Of a DNA stretch of 64,000 nucleotides, positions 24,831-33,065 are shown piece after piece (the first letter of the stretch is position 1; each line of letters opens with the position of its first letter). The stretch is from NCBI RefSeq assembly GCF_036226665.1, contig NZ_CP109007.1:4008501-4072500 (forward strand), in the 5' to 3' direction. Both the position numbers and the translations under genes were made by a program. This DNA is from Streptomyces sp. NBC_00691. Lineage in GTDB: Bacteria > Actinomycetota > Actinomycetes > Streptomycetales > Streptomycetaceae. Under the pieces are notes generated by a model that saw only the letters and a list, made by a program, of their open reading frames with translations, ran no database searches and was not told the DNA's origin.

Positions 24831-27691
24831 AGACCTGGCTCCACTCCTGGCGCGCCGCGATCCGGATCGCCCGCCGCGACGCCTGGCGTTCCAAGGGCCG
24901 CAGCGCCCTCGTCCTCGCCATGATCGCCCTGCCGATCCTGGGTGTCAGCGCCCTCGATCTGACCTTCCGCAGCTCCGAGCTGTCCCCCGCCGAGCGGGCG
25001 GACCGCATGATCGGCGCGGCCGATGCCCAGTTCAAGGACCCCGGCTACGGCGGGGAGCCGGTCTTCCAGGACCCGGTCGGCGAGATGAGCACGCCGGCCA
25101 AGGACTACAAGGACACGGCGTGGCCGAGCGGCCCCACCGACGTCACCAAGACCTTCCCCGCGGGTTCCACGGTCCTCACGGACAGGTCGGGCACGGCCAA
25201 GCTGACCACGAAGCACGGTCTGCTCGTGACCCAGGTGCGTGAGCTCAAGACGGCCGATCCGGTCGCCCGGGGCATCACGACCCTGCTGGAGGGGCGCCAC
25301 CCGGAGAAGAACGACGAGATCATCGCGACCTCGAACTTCCTGGAGAGCAGCGGTCTGTCGATCGGCTCGACCCTTTCCGCGCGCAACTTCGACCGCCCGT
25401 ACCGGATCGTCGGCTCGTACGAGATTCCCGACGAGCTGAACGCCGTCCAGGTCAACGCGCTCCCGGGGGCCTTCCTCGCGCCGTACGCGAGCGCCGTCGA
25501 GAAGGCCGGTCTGCAGAAGCCCGACACCAGCACCACGTTCCTGGTGCGCGCGTCCGGTGGTTTCACGTGGAACATGGTCAAGGAGCTCAACACCAAGGGT
25601 GTCGTCGTCTCCTCGCGTGCCGTGATCCTCGACCCGCCCGCGAACTCCGAGGTCCCGCTCTTCCAGAAGGACGGTTGGGGCGACTTCGAGACCAGCACGG
25701 TGGGCAACGCCACGGAACTCGCCGCCATCGGCACCGTCGTCGGTCTGGCGATGCTGGAGATCTGTCTGCTCGCCGGACCCGCGTTCGCGGTCGGCGCCCG
25801 TCGCTCGCGCCGCCAGCTCGGTCTGGTCGGTGCCAACGGCGGTGCCCGCAGCCACATCCGGGCCATCGTGCTGAGCGGCGGTCTGGTCATCGGTGTCGCC
25901 GCGGCGGTCACCGGTACGGTCCTCGCCCTGATCCTCACCAAGGCGCTCCAGCCGTACCTCGAGGAGACCATGGGCCAGCGGTTCGGGGCCTTCGACATCC
26001 GGCCGCTCGAAATCCTCGGCATCGCCCTGCTCGCCGTGCTGACCGGTCTGCTCGCGGCCATCGTGCCGGCGATCACCGCCTCGCGGCAGACCGTCCTCGC
26101 CTCGCTCACCGGTCGGCGCGGCGTCCGCCGCAGCAGCCGGGTGCTGCCCCTGATCGGCCTCGCGGCCCTTCTGATCGGTGGCGCCATCGCGCTCTTCGGC
26201 TCCATCGTCAGCCAGCAGTTCATCATCGTGGCGGGCGGCTCGGCCGTCGCGGAGCTGGGCGTCGTCGCCATGACCCCGGCCCTGGTCGGCCTGTTCGGAC
26301 GGGCCGGGCGCTGGCTGCCGCTGTCGCCGCGGCTCGCCCTGCGGGACGCCGTGCGCAACCGGGGCCGCACGGCACCCGCGGTCGCCGCCGTCCTCGCCGC
26401 CGTCGCCGGTACGGTCGCCGTCTCCACGTACATGGCCAGCGAGGAGGCTCAGCACAGGGCCGAGTACACGGCCCAGATGCCGCACGGGACCGTCTCCGCG
26501 TTCGTCACCGAGGAAGGCGGCCGGGACGTCCCCGCGGTCCGCGAGGCGATCCAGCGGTACGTCCCCGTCGACGTCCGGGCGGATGTCGCGCGCGTCTCGG
26601 TCGGCAAGCCCAGCTGCCAGCCGTGGGACAGCGGCCCGGGCTGCGGCCGTTACGAGGTCGTCGTCCCCCCGGCGAACGAGTGCCCGATGTACGCGTCGCT
26701 GCCCGGCGGCGGAGACGCCTCGGAGAAGTACACGCCCGAGCAGCGGCGGAAGATGCTCACCGAGGACTGGCGGTGCAAGGAGGGCCGGAGCAGCGGGATG
26801 TACGTCTCCGACGGCGGGCTGCTCGTCGGTGACGCCGCGCTTCTGAAGGTCCTCGGCCTCGACGACGCCGCGACCGTGAAGGCGCTCGACGAGGGCAAGG
26901 TCGTCAGCTTCAACCCCGTCAACATCGACAAGAGCGGCATGTTCGGGATCAAGCAGATCACCGACCTCGCCGCGGCCGACAAGGCCTCCCAGGAGAGCAA
27001 GCCCGCTCCCGGCAAGGTCACCCGCCTGCCCGCCTACCAGGTGCCCGGGAACGAGAAGTCCTACGGCGTCCAGGCCCTGATCACCCCGGCCGCCGCCAAG
27101 GCCGCCGGTCTCGCGACGGTGCCGCTCGGCATGTACGCCGGCACCGACCGGCTGCCCGACACCACCGCACGCCAGAAGCTCGACGGCGAGCTCACCAAGC
27201 TCGGCAGCACCGTGGATCTCCGCGTGGAGGAAGGATTCGTCAACGCCAACAGCCTCATCCTGCTGTCGCTGGCGATCTTCGCGGGGCTCGTCACCATCGG
27301 CGCCGCCGGCATCGCCACCGGGCTCGCCCAGGCCGACGCCGAGGCCGATCTGAAGACGCTCGCCGCCGTGGGCGCCCCGCCGCGGGTCCGCCGGACCCTC
27401 AGCGGCTTCCAGTGCGGCGTGGTCGCCGCGATGGGCGTGATCCTCGGCTCGGCCGCCGGAGTGCTGCCGGCGATGGGCCTCCGGCTCAACGAGGAACGGC
27501 TGCAGATCCGCTTCCACGAGGAGGCCGTCGCCCAGGGCTGGAGCGCGGCCACGGACGTGCCGTACGTCCCGATCATCATTCCCTGGGAGACCCTCGCCGG
27601 TCTGCTCGTCGCCGTACCCGTGGGTGCCGCGCTGCTCGCCGCCCTGGTGACCCGCTCGCGCGGCGCGCTCTCCCGGCGCGAGGCGACCTGA
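24827..27691 (+). CDS. FtsX-like ABC transporter permease
   Basis: A 954-residue permease. An N-terminal hydrophobic segment (about 24-45) is followed by a large extracytoplasmic domain. A cluster of membrane helices lies at about 300-440 (first FtsX core), with more helices around 440-540. A second external domain precedes the C-terminal FtsX core at about 805-945. This double-FtsX layout is usual for the actinobacterial 'FtsX-like permease' exporters next to MacB-type ATPases. Start GTG 24827 overlaps the ATPase stop. A 20-bp terminator hairpin follows. A near-parS sequence lies inside it at 25560. Confidence 0.9.
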   Translation: MKTWLHSWRAAIRIARRDAWRSKGRSALVLAMIALPILGVSALDLTFRSSELSPAERADRMIGAADAQFKDPGYGGEPVFQDPVGEMSTPAKDYKDTAWPSGPTDVTKTFPAGSTVLTDRSGTAKLTTKHGLLVTQVRELKTADPVARGITTLLEGRHPEKNDEIIATSNFLESSGLSIGSTLSARNFDRPYRIVGSYEIPDELNAVQVNALPGAFLAPYASAVEKAGLQKPDTSTTFLVRASGGFTWNMVKELNTKGVVVSSRAVILDPPANSEVPLFQKDGWGDFETSTVGNATELAAIGTVVGLAMLEICLLAGPAFAVGARRSRRQLGLVGANGGARSHIRAIVLSGGLVIGVAAAVTGTVLALILTKALQPYLEETMGQRFGAFDIRPLEILGIALLAVLTGLLAAIVPAITASRQTVLASLTGRRGVRRSSRVLPLIGLAALLIGGAIALFGSIVSQQFIIVAGGSAVAELGVVAMTPALVGLFGRAGRWLPLSPRLALRDAVRNRGRTAPAVAAVLAAVAGTVAVSTYMASEEAQHRAEYTAQMPHGTVSAFVTEEGGRDVPAVREAIQRYVPVDVRADVARVSVGKPSCQPWDSGPGCGRYEVVVPPANECPMYASLPGGGDASEKYTPEQRRKMLTEDWRCKEGRSSGMYVSDGGLLVGDAALLKVLGLDDAATVKALDEGKVVSFNPVNIDKSGMFGIKQITDLAAADKASQESKPAPGKVTRLPAYQVPGNEKSYGVQALITPAAAKAAGLATVPLGMYAGTDRLPDTTARQKLDGELTKLGSTVDLRVEEGFVNANSLILLSLAIFAGLVTIGAAGIATGLAQADAEADLKTLAAVGAPPRVRRTLSGFQCGVVAAMGVILGSAAGVLPAMGLRLNEERLQIRFHEEAVAQGWSAATDVPYVPIIIPWETLAGLLVAVPVGAALLAALVTRSRGALSRREAT
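25560..25573. other. Near-match to parS inside the FtsX-like gene
   Basis: GTTTCACGTGGAAC differs from the perfect parS palindrome at one position. It may be a weak ParB site or chance codon use. Confidence 0.3.
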
Positions 27692-27709
27692 CGGTCTTCG
27701 TTGTCGTCC

Positions 27710-27752
27710 TGTGCCCCCGCACGAGGGTGGATCACCCTCGTGCGGGGGCACA
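27710..27752 (+). terminator. Strong terminator after the PadR-ABC cassette
   Basis: A perfect 20-bp stem (27710-27729 with 27733-27752) and a 3-base loop GAT lie 19 bases past the permease stop. It isolates the following bpa gene from transporter transcription. Confidence 0.85.
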
Positions 27753-27788
27753 CCCCGTGGTGACGCATGTGTACGAGAGAATGGCGGC

Positions 27789-28337
27789 ATGGAGATGCCG
27801 AGGAATGACAGGTCGCAGGAGAGCCCCCAGGTCCTCATCGTGGGACAGGACGGGATGGCGCTCGGCGGCACTCAGGGCGACGACGAACCCCGCGAGGTCC
27901 CGGTGACGGAAATGGTCGAGCAGCCTGCGAAGGTCATGCGGATCGGCAGCATGATCAAGCAGCTCCTGGAGGAAGTACGCGCGGCACCTCTCGACGAGGC
28001 CAGCCGCGTCAGGCTCAAGGACATCCACGCCAGCTCCGTGAAGGAGCTGGAGGACGGGCTCGCCCCCGAGCTGGTCGAGGAACTGGAGCGGCTCTCCCTG
28101 CCGTTCACGGACGAGGCGATCCCCTCCGAGGCGGAGCTGCGCATCGCGCAGGCGCAGCTCGTGGGCTGGCTCGAGGGCCTCTTCCACGGCATCCAGACGG
28201 CGCTGTTCGCCCAGCAGATGGCGGCCCGCGCCCAGCTGGAGCAGATGCGCAGGGCGCTCCCGCCGGGTGCGTCGCACGACGATGACGACGACGACCGCGG
28301 CCACGGCCACGCCGTCCGCTCCGGGCCGTACCTGTAG
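27789..28337 (+). CDS. bpa: Bacterial proteasome activator (Bpa, DUF2587)
   Basis: A 182-residue protein with the Bpa four-helix core at about 45-150 (VMRIGSMIKQLLEEVRAAPLDEASRVRLKDIHASSVKELEDGL). A long acidic/His tail ends in GPYL, equivalent to the C-terminal activation motif (GQYL in mycobacteria) that docks into 20S alpha pockets. Bpa forms a dodecameric ring that opens the proteasome gate without ATP and feeds it unfolded proteins. ATG 27789 was taken, with GAGAGA 8 bases upstream; ATG 27795 is an alternative. Strong terminators stand on both sides, so it is transcribed alone. Confidence 0.93.
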   Translation: MEMPRNDRSQESPQVLIVGQDGMALGGTQGDDEPREVPVTEMVEQPAKVMRIGSMIKQLLEEVRAAPLDEASRVRLKDIHASSVKELEDGLAPELVEELERLSLPFTDEAIPSEAELRIAQAQLVGWLEGLFHGIQTALFAQQMAARAQLEQMRRALPPGASHDDDDDDRGHGHAVRSGPYL

Positions 28338-28352
28338 GCCGCGACGGAGCAC

Positions 28353-28399
28353 GCACGAGGAGGGGCCCGGCACACTGCGTGCCGGGCCCCTCCTCGTGC
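28353..28399. terminator. Bidirectional terminator between bpa and the oxidoreductase gene
   Basis: A perfect 21-bp stem (28353-28373 with 28379-28399) and a 5-base loop ACTGC stand between the convergent genes. It can serve both strands. Confidence 0.88.
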
Positions 28400-28422
28400 G
28401 AGGACGGGGAGAACCGGGCCGG

Positions 28423-28479
28423 GTCAGCCCTGGGGGCGTGGCCGTCAGCCCTGGAGGGCGTGGCCGTCAGCCCTGGGGG
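28423..28479. repeat. Tandem 21-22 bp repeat including the stop codon of the quinone oxidoreductase gene
   Basis: Units beginning GTCAGCCCTGG lie at 28423-28443 and 28444-28465. A partial third copy begins at 28466 and holds the actual stop codon (TCA at 28467-28469 on this strand). The two extra copies are downstream of the gene. Confidence 0.85.
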
Positions 28480-29453
28480 GTCACCAGCAGGACCTTGCCC
28501 ACGTGAGTGCCGGATTCCAGCGCCCGGTGACCCTCCGCGGCGTCGTTCAGCGGAAGCGTCCGGTCGACGACCGGCCTGACCGTGCCCGCGCCGATCAGGG
28601 GCCAGACGTGCTCCCGTACGGCGGCCACGATCGCCGCCTTCTCGTCCGCGGGACGGGCCCGCAGCGTGGTCGCCATCACCGCGGCGCGCTTCGCGAGCAG
28701 CGCCCCGAGGTTCAGCTCGCCCTTGACGCCGCCCTGGAGGCCGATGACGACGAGCCGGCCGTTCACGGCCAGCGCCTTCACGTTCCGCTCCAGGTACTTG
28801 GCGCCGACGATGTCCAGGATGACGTCCGCACCCGCTCCGTCCGTCGCCTTGGCCAGCTCCTCGACGAAGTCCTGCTCGCGGTAGTCGATGAGGATGTCCG
28901 CGCCGAGCTCGGCGCAGCGTGCCAGCTTCCCGGGGCCTCCGGCCGTGACCGCGACCCGCGCCCCGACCGCCTTCGCCAGCTGGATCGCCATCGTGCCGAT
29001 CCCGCTCGCACCGCCGTGCACGAGCAGCGTCTCGCCGGGACGCAGGTGGGCGATCATGAAGATGTTGGACCAGACCGTGCAGGCGACCTCGGGAAGCGCC
29101 GCGGCCGTGGCCAGGTCGATTCCCTCAGGCACCGGGAGCAGCTGCCCGGCGGGGACGACGACCTTCTCCGCGTATCCGCCACCGGCGAGCAGCGCGCAGA
29201 CCTCGTCGCCGACGGCCCAGCCGGACACCCCCGGGCCGAGCGCGGCGATCCGGCCCGAGCACTCCAGGCCGGGGTACGGCGAGCTGCCCGGCGGCGGGTC
29301 GTAGAAGCCCTGGCGCTGGAGCAGATCGGCGCGGTTCACCGCGCTCGCCACCACCTCGACGAGGACCTCGCCCTCGCCGGGTACGGGATCGGGCACCTCG
29401 GCCCAGACGAGGGCCTCGGGACCACCGGGTTCCGGAATCGTGATCGCATACAT
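28467..29453 (-). CDS. Zinc-independent NAD(P)H quinone oxidoreductase (MDR family)
   Basis: A 328-residue medium-chain reductase of the QOR/zeta-crystallin branch. The N-terminal GroES-like domain contains NRADLLQRQGFYDPPPG and YPGLECSGRIAALG. The Rossmann domain contains LLVHGGASGIGTMAIQLAKA. The Cys/His ligands of the zinc alcohol dehydrogenases are absent. It reduces quinones or alkenals with NADPH. It begins 95 bases before the end of the channel gene region, on the same strand, but probably has its own promoter. Its stop codon is embedded in a tandem repeat. Confidence 0.9.
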   Translation of the reverse strand: MYAITIPEPGGPEALVWAEVPDPVPGEGEVLVEVVASAVNRADLLQRQGFYDPPPGSSPYPGLECSGRIAALGPGVSGWAVGDEVCALLAGGGYAEKVVVPAGQLLPVPEGIDLATAAALPEVACTVWSNIFMIAHLRPGETLLVHGGASGIGTMAIQLAKAVGARVAVTAGGPGKLARCAELGADILIDYREQDFVEELAKATDGAGADVILDIVGAKYLERNVKALAVNGRLVVIGLQGGVKGELNLGALLAKRAAVMATTLRARPADEKAAIVAAVREHVWPLIGAGTVRPVVDRTLPLNDAAEGHRALESGTHVGKVLLVTPQG

Positions 29454-29501
29454 GGCGGCGAGGCTACTCCCGGGACCGGCCGGGGGCGCGATGCTCCGGG
29501 C

Positions 29502-30587
29502 TCAGTCCTCCGGCGGCGTCCTGAGCGGGGTGACCGGCGCGGCGCGCACGATGGTGATCACCCGGTCGGTGAGCTGGAGCGGGCTGGCCGCGGGGTCGTC
29601 GTAACCGAGCAGCCGGTGGCCGCGGAGCACGCTCACGACCAGGTCACCGGTCTCCCGCACGCTCTTTCCGACCTCGCTCTTGGTCACCGGGCGCTCCACC
29701 AGGTCGAGGCCGGAGCCCTGCTGGATGAGGTCCTCCATCACCGTGCCGGCGCTGGGGCTCAGCACGGAGAGGCCGAGCAGGCGCCCCGCGGCGCTGGCAC
29801 TGGTGATGACCGCGTCCGCGCCGGACTGGCGCAGCAGCGGCGCGTTCTCCTCCTCGCGGACCGCGGCGACGATCTTCGCGCCCCGGTTGAGCTGCCGGGC
29901 CGTGAGGGTGACCAGGACGGCCGTGTCGTCGCGCTGGGTGGCGATGACGATCTGCCGGGCCCGCTGCACCTCGGCGCGGAGCAGGACGTCGCTGCGGGTC
30001 GCGTCGCCGACCACGCCGACGAAGCCGTCCGCGTTCGCCGTCTCGATCACCTTGTTGGAGGGATCGACGATGACGATCTGGTCCTTGCTGAGACCGGTCG
30101 CGCAGAGCGTCTGGATCGCGGACCGCCCCTTGGTGCCGAAGCCGACGATGACGGTGTGGTCGCGCAAGGTGGACCTCCAGCGATTCAGCCGGAACTCCTC
30201 GCGGGTCCGCTCCGTGAGGACCTCGAGGGTGGTGCCGACCAGGATGATCAGAAACAGCACGCGCAGGGGCGTGACCAGCAGGATGTTGGCGAGTCGCGCC
30301 GAGTCGCTGTACGGGACGATGTCGCCGTATCCGGTGGTGGAGAGCGTGACGGTCGCGTAGTAGGCGCAGTCGAGGAAGTCGAGCGTCTCGTTGGCGTTGT
30401 CGTGATAGCCCGAGCGGTCGACGTAGACGATGAGGACCGTCACGGCCAGCACGCCGAGGGCCATCAGGAGCCGCTTGCCGACCTGGCGCAGGGGACGTTC
30501 GACCTCCCGGCGCGGCAGCTTGATCTGCGGACCGGAGATCCGTTCGTCCGCGTGGCGGGCCATCACGTCACGACTGGGAAGTTTCAC
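29502..30587 (-). CDS. Potassium channel with KTN/RCK regulatory domain
   Basis: A 361-residue channel. Two membrane helices flank a pore loop: about 38-57, selectivity filter STTGYGDIVP near 83-92, and 101-122. A cytosolic Rossmann-type TrkA-N domain follows (VIVGFGTKGRSAIQTL, then GDATRSDVLLRAEV) and a C-terminal TrkA-C domain. Ligand gating by NAD(H) or nucleotides is typical. The start is taken at GTG 30587, which overlaps the moeA stop as GTGA with AGGAG 10 bases upstream. GTG 30596 and ATG 30563 are alternatives. This GTG lies inside a parS site. Confidence 0.88.
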   Translation of the reverse strand: MKLPSRDVMARHADERISGPQIKLPRREVERPLRQVGKRLLMALGVLAVTVLIVYVDRSGYHDNANETLDFLDCAYYATVTLSTTGYGDIVPYSDSARLANILLVTPLRVLFLIILVGTTLEVLTERTREEFRLNRWRSTLRDHTVIVGFGTKGRSAIQTLCATGLSKDQIVIVDPSNKVIETANADGFVGVVGDATRSDVLLRAEVQRARQIVIATQRDDTAVLVTLTARQLNRGAKIVAAVREEENAPLLRQSGADAVITSASAAGRLLGLSVLSPSAGTVMEDLIQQGSGLDLVERPVTKSEVGKSVRETGDLVVSVLRGHRLLGYDDPAASPLQLTDRVITIVRAAPVTPLRTPPED

Positions 30588-30594
30588 GTGAAAC
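30581..30594. other. parS site spanning the moeA/channel gene junction
   Basis: The perfect palindrome GTTTCACGTGAAAC contains the stop codon of moeA (TGA, 30586-30584) and the probable GTG start of the potassium channel gene (30587-30585). ParB binding and translation signals therefore share the same bases. Confidence 0.9.
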
Positions 30595-31924
30595 ACGCTC
30601 CTTGGGCCGGTACGGCCCCCTCGGCCACCGGCCAGGGAAGGTCGAGGACATCCAAATCTTGGCCGGGGCGGGCGCCGCCGGGCGGGACGACGGCCAGGCC
30701 GTCGGCGGCGGCGATGCCCCGGAGCATGGCCGGTCCGGTGTAGCGCAGGGGCACGGCGCGTCCACCACGGCGCACGACCGGGACGAGCCGGGTGTCGTAC
30801 GGATGCCCGTGCACCTCGTCCTGGACGGGCACGCGGGGCGGGGCGGGCGGCTCTGCCCCGGCCCCGGTCAGGGCGGCCAGAAGCGGCTGCGCCAAGGTCA
30901 GAAGCCCTGAGACGGCTGCGAGCGGATTGCCGGGAAGCCCGACGAGGTGACGGACGTGCCCGGGCCGGGCGGGTCCGGCGGCGAGGCGGGCGAGCAGCAT
31001 CGGGTGGCCGGGCCGGACCTTCACGCCGTCGACCAGGAGGGTCGCGCCTGCCTTGTCCAGGACGCCGTGGACATGGTCCACGGGCCCGGCGGCGGTCCCG
31101 CCGGTCGTGAGGACCAGGTCGGCGGCGGAACCGGTGACGGCCGCGTACAGCTCCTCGGCCTCGTCACCGATCCGGCGGGTGGCGAGGACGTCGGCGCCGA
31201 GCGCCGTCAGCCACGGGCCGAGCATGGGGCCGAGGGCGTCACGGATCAGGCCGTCGTGGGGGAGACCCGCCGTGAGCAGCTCGTCGCCGAGGACCAGGAT
31301 CTCGACCCGTGGGCGCGGCGGTACGGGGAGCTCGTCGTAGCCGGCTGCGGCGGCGAGGCCGAGCACGGCGGGGGTCACCACGGTGCCGGCCGGCAGCAGC
31401 TCGTCGCCGGCCCGGCACTCCTGGCCCCGGGGCCGGATGTCCTGCCCCGGCACGACCTCGCGCAGGGCGTGCAGCACGGCGTCCTCACCGGGTACGTGCT
31501 CGGCGTGTGCGTGTTCGGTGCGTGCGCGTTCGGTGCGGACGACGGCGGTGGTCCCGGCAGGGACGCGGGCGCCGGTGGCGATCCGTACGGCCTCGCCGTC
31601 GGCCGCCACGGCCGCGGACGCCTGTCCGGCAAGGACGGCGCCCTCCCCGCGTACGGCCCAGGGGCCGGGACCCGCGACCGCCCAGCCGTCCATGGCGGAG
31701 GTGTCGAAGGGCGGCAGGTCGGTGAGGGCGAGCAGCGGCTCCGCCAGGACCTGGCCGAGTGCCTGCCCGAGGGGTACGCCGAGCGGCGCCCGGCCGGCCC
31801 GCGCGGACGCCCCGGCACTGACGGCCGTGGCGCGCGCCTCGGGCCAGGGGGTGGCCCGGTGCGGCTGCCCGGCCCGCGCGTCGTCGGTTCCGGGGGCCAC
31901 CGGGAGGGGCTCCTTCAGGGTCAT
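30584..31924 (-). CDS. moeA: Molybdopterin molybdotransferase
   Basis: A 446-residue MoeA. The N-terminal domains include LPPFDTSAMDGWAV, the conserved active-site region, and RIATGARVPAGTTAVV. The MoCF-like domain contains ILVLGDELL, LVLTTGGTAAGPVDHV and GLPGNPLAAV. The C-terminal beta domain follows. It inserts molybdate into adenylylated molybdopterin. ATG 31924 overlaps the stop of the MobA-like gene (ATGA), and its own stop overlaps the channel start. In many MoeA proteins the MoCF motif reads TTGGxSxG; here it is TTGGTAAG, a small deviation. A paralogue elsewhere in the genome is likely. Confidence 0.9.
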   Translation of the reverse strand: MTLKEPLPVAPGTDDARAGQPHRATPWPEARATAVSAGASARAGRAPLGVPLGQALGQVLAEPLLALTDLPPFDTSAMDGWAVAGPGPWAVRGEGAVLAGQASAAVAADGEAVRIATGARVPAGTTAVVRTERARTEHAHAEHVPGEDAVLHALREVVPGQDIRPRGQECRAGDELLPAGTVVTPAVLGLAAAAGYDELPVPPRPRVEILVLGDELLTAGLPHDGLIRDALGPMLGPWLTALGADVLATRRIGDEAEELYAAVTGSAADLVLTTGGTAAGPVDHVHGVLDKAGATLLVDGVKVRPGHPMLLARLAAGPARPGHVRHLVGLPGNPLAAVSGLLTLAQPLLAALTGAGAEPPAPPRVPVQDEVHGHPYDTRLVPVVRRGGRAVPLRYTGPAMLRGIAAADGLAVVPPGGARPGQDLDVLDLPWPVAEGAVPAQGACFT

Positions 31925-32850
31925 CCGGCCTCGTCCTGCTCGGCGGCCCAGCGCTGGGCCAGCGCGGCGGCCTTGCGGGCGGCCTCGGCGACCGCCTCGG
32001 GACCGCCCTCGTCGCCCGCGCGCGCCGCCGCGTATCCGACCAGGAAGGTGGTCAGGGGCGCGGCGGGGCGGGCCACTCCATGGGCGGCGTCCCGGGCCAG
32101 ATCGAGCAGTACGCCGGTGTCGACGTCCAGCTCGATGCCCAGTTCGTCCTTGACTGCGGTGATCCATTCATCCAGCACGGTCCCATGCTCCCTGATGCGG
32201 GCCCGGGCCGTGGCGATGTCCTCCCAGGTGTCGCAGTCGAAGGAGGCGAGGGGCCCGGCGGGGACCCGGGTGAGGCGCAGCGCTCCGGTGAGCCGCCGCA
32301 GCGGGCCGCCGGCGAGGGTGCCGCGTTCCTCGGCGATGCGCGCCAACTCCCGCCGGAGCGGGGCGGCTCGGTAGGCGGCGACGAGTGGCTGGTCCCGTCC
32401 CCCGGAGTCGGTGAGGAGGGCGGCCTCGGCGTCGGGGGCGGCGACGAGTGCCCCGATCAGGCGCTGGACGGTGTCCTCGTCGAGGAAGGGCAGGTCGGCG
32501 GAGAGGACGAGCAGGACGTCGGCCCCGGTGTCCCCGCCTCTGTCGCCGGTCCCCGATCCGGCGGCGGTTCGGGTGGCTGTGGCGGTGCCGGTCGACGCGC
32601 CGATCTTCCGAACTCCCGCGTCGAGGGCGGCGAGAGGCCCTCCGCCGGGCGGGTCCTCCCTGGTCCAGAGGACGGGGTGGACGGTCGCGCGGGGGTCGCC
32701 GACGACCACGGTCCGGTCCGCGCCACGGCATGCGGCGAGGACCCGGTCGAGGAGTGCCCGGCCTCCGACCCGTACGCCGGGCTTGTCGGCACCGCCGAGT
32801 CGCTGGGCCGCGCCGCCGGCGAGCACGACGGCGTCATGGGGGATGGTCAC
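31921..32850 (-). CDS. MobA-like nucleotidyltransferase fused to a DUF6457 domain
   Basis: A 309-residue protein. The N-terminal nucleotidyltransferase domain has VVLAGGAAQRLGGADKPGVRVGG as the GTP/CTP-binding signature, LVLSADLPFLDED as the metal motif and RDQPLVAAYR. The C-terminal ~90 residues (VLDEWITAVKDELGIEL onward) form a separate helical DUF6457 domain. It probably makes the guanine-dinucleotide form of the molybdenum cofactor. Fusion with DUF6457 is common in Streptomyces, though its role is unknown. GTG 32850 was chosen at the family start. A Thr/Gly-rich insertion (about 100-125) interrupts the nucleotidyltransferase domain. Confidence 0.85.
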   Translation of the reverse strand: MTIPHDAVVLAGGAAQRLGGADKPGVRVGGRALLDRVLAACRGADRTVVVGDPRATVHPVLWTREDPPGGGPLAALDAGVRKIGASTGTATATRTAAGSGTGDRGGDTGADVLLVLSADLPFLDEDTVQRLIGALVAAPDAEAALLTDSGGRDQPLVAAYRAAPLRRELARIAEERGTLAGGPLRRLTGALRLTRVPAGPLASFDCDTWEDIATARARIREHGTVLDEWITAVKDELGIELDVDTGVLLDLARDAAHGVARPAAPLTTFLVGYAAARAGDEGGPEAVAEAARKAAALAQRWAAEQDEAG

Positions 32851-33024
32851 CCCAGCAGTATGGTCCGCCGCCCCGTCCTCCGTCGGGCGCGTCTCCCTCA
32901 GTGGGACGGCGCGGATGCCGGACGCGACGCAGAAGGGGCCGACGGAGGACACGCGGACGGCGCGATGGCCGGTCCCGGGCCACGGTCCGGGGGCCTCCGG
33001 CGATGGGCCAGGGACGCTCGTGGA

Positions 33025-33059
33025 CGCTCCGGCGGGACCGGGAAGGTCCGGCCGGAGCG
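33025..33059 (-). terminator. Terminator of the second bkd operon
   Basis: A 9-bp outer stem (33025-33033 with 33051-33059) and a 5-bp inner stem (33035-33039 with 33045-33049) form a hairpin 7 bases past the E2 stop codon. Confidence 0.7.
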
Positions 33060-33065
33060 CCGGTG

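Noticed and set aside
24548..27871. 1107-residue open frame antisense to the ABC permease genes
   Set aside because: It runs opposite a well-supported ATPase and FtsX-like gene and its Arg/Gly/Asp-rich composition is that of a GC-rich shadow frame.
28423..28479. CRISPR-like repeats
   Set aside because: Units are directly tandem without spacers and tied to a gene end. No CRISPR array was seen in the window.
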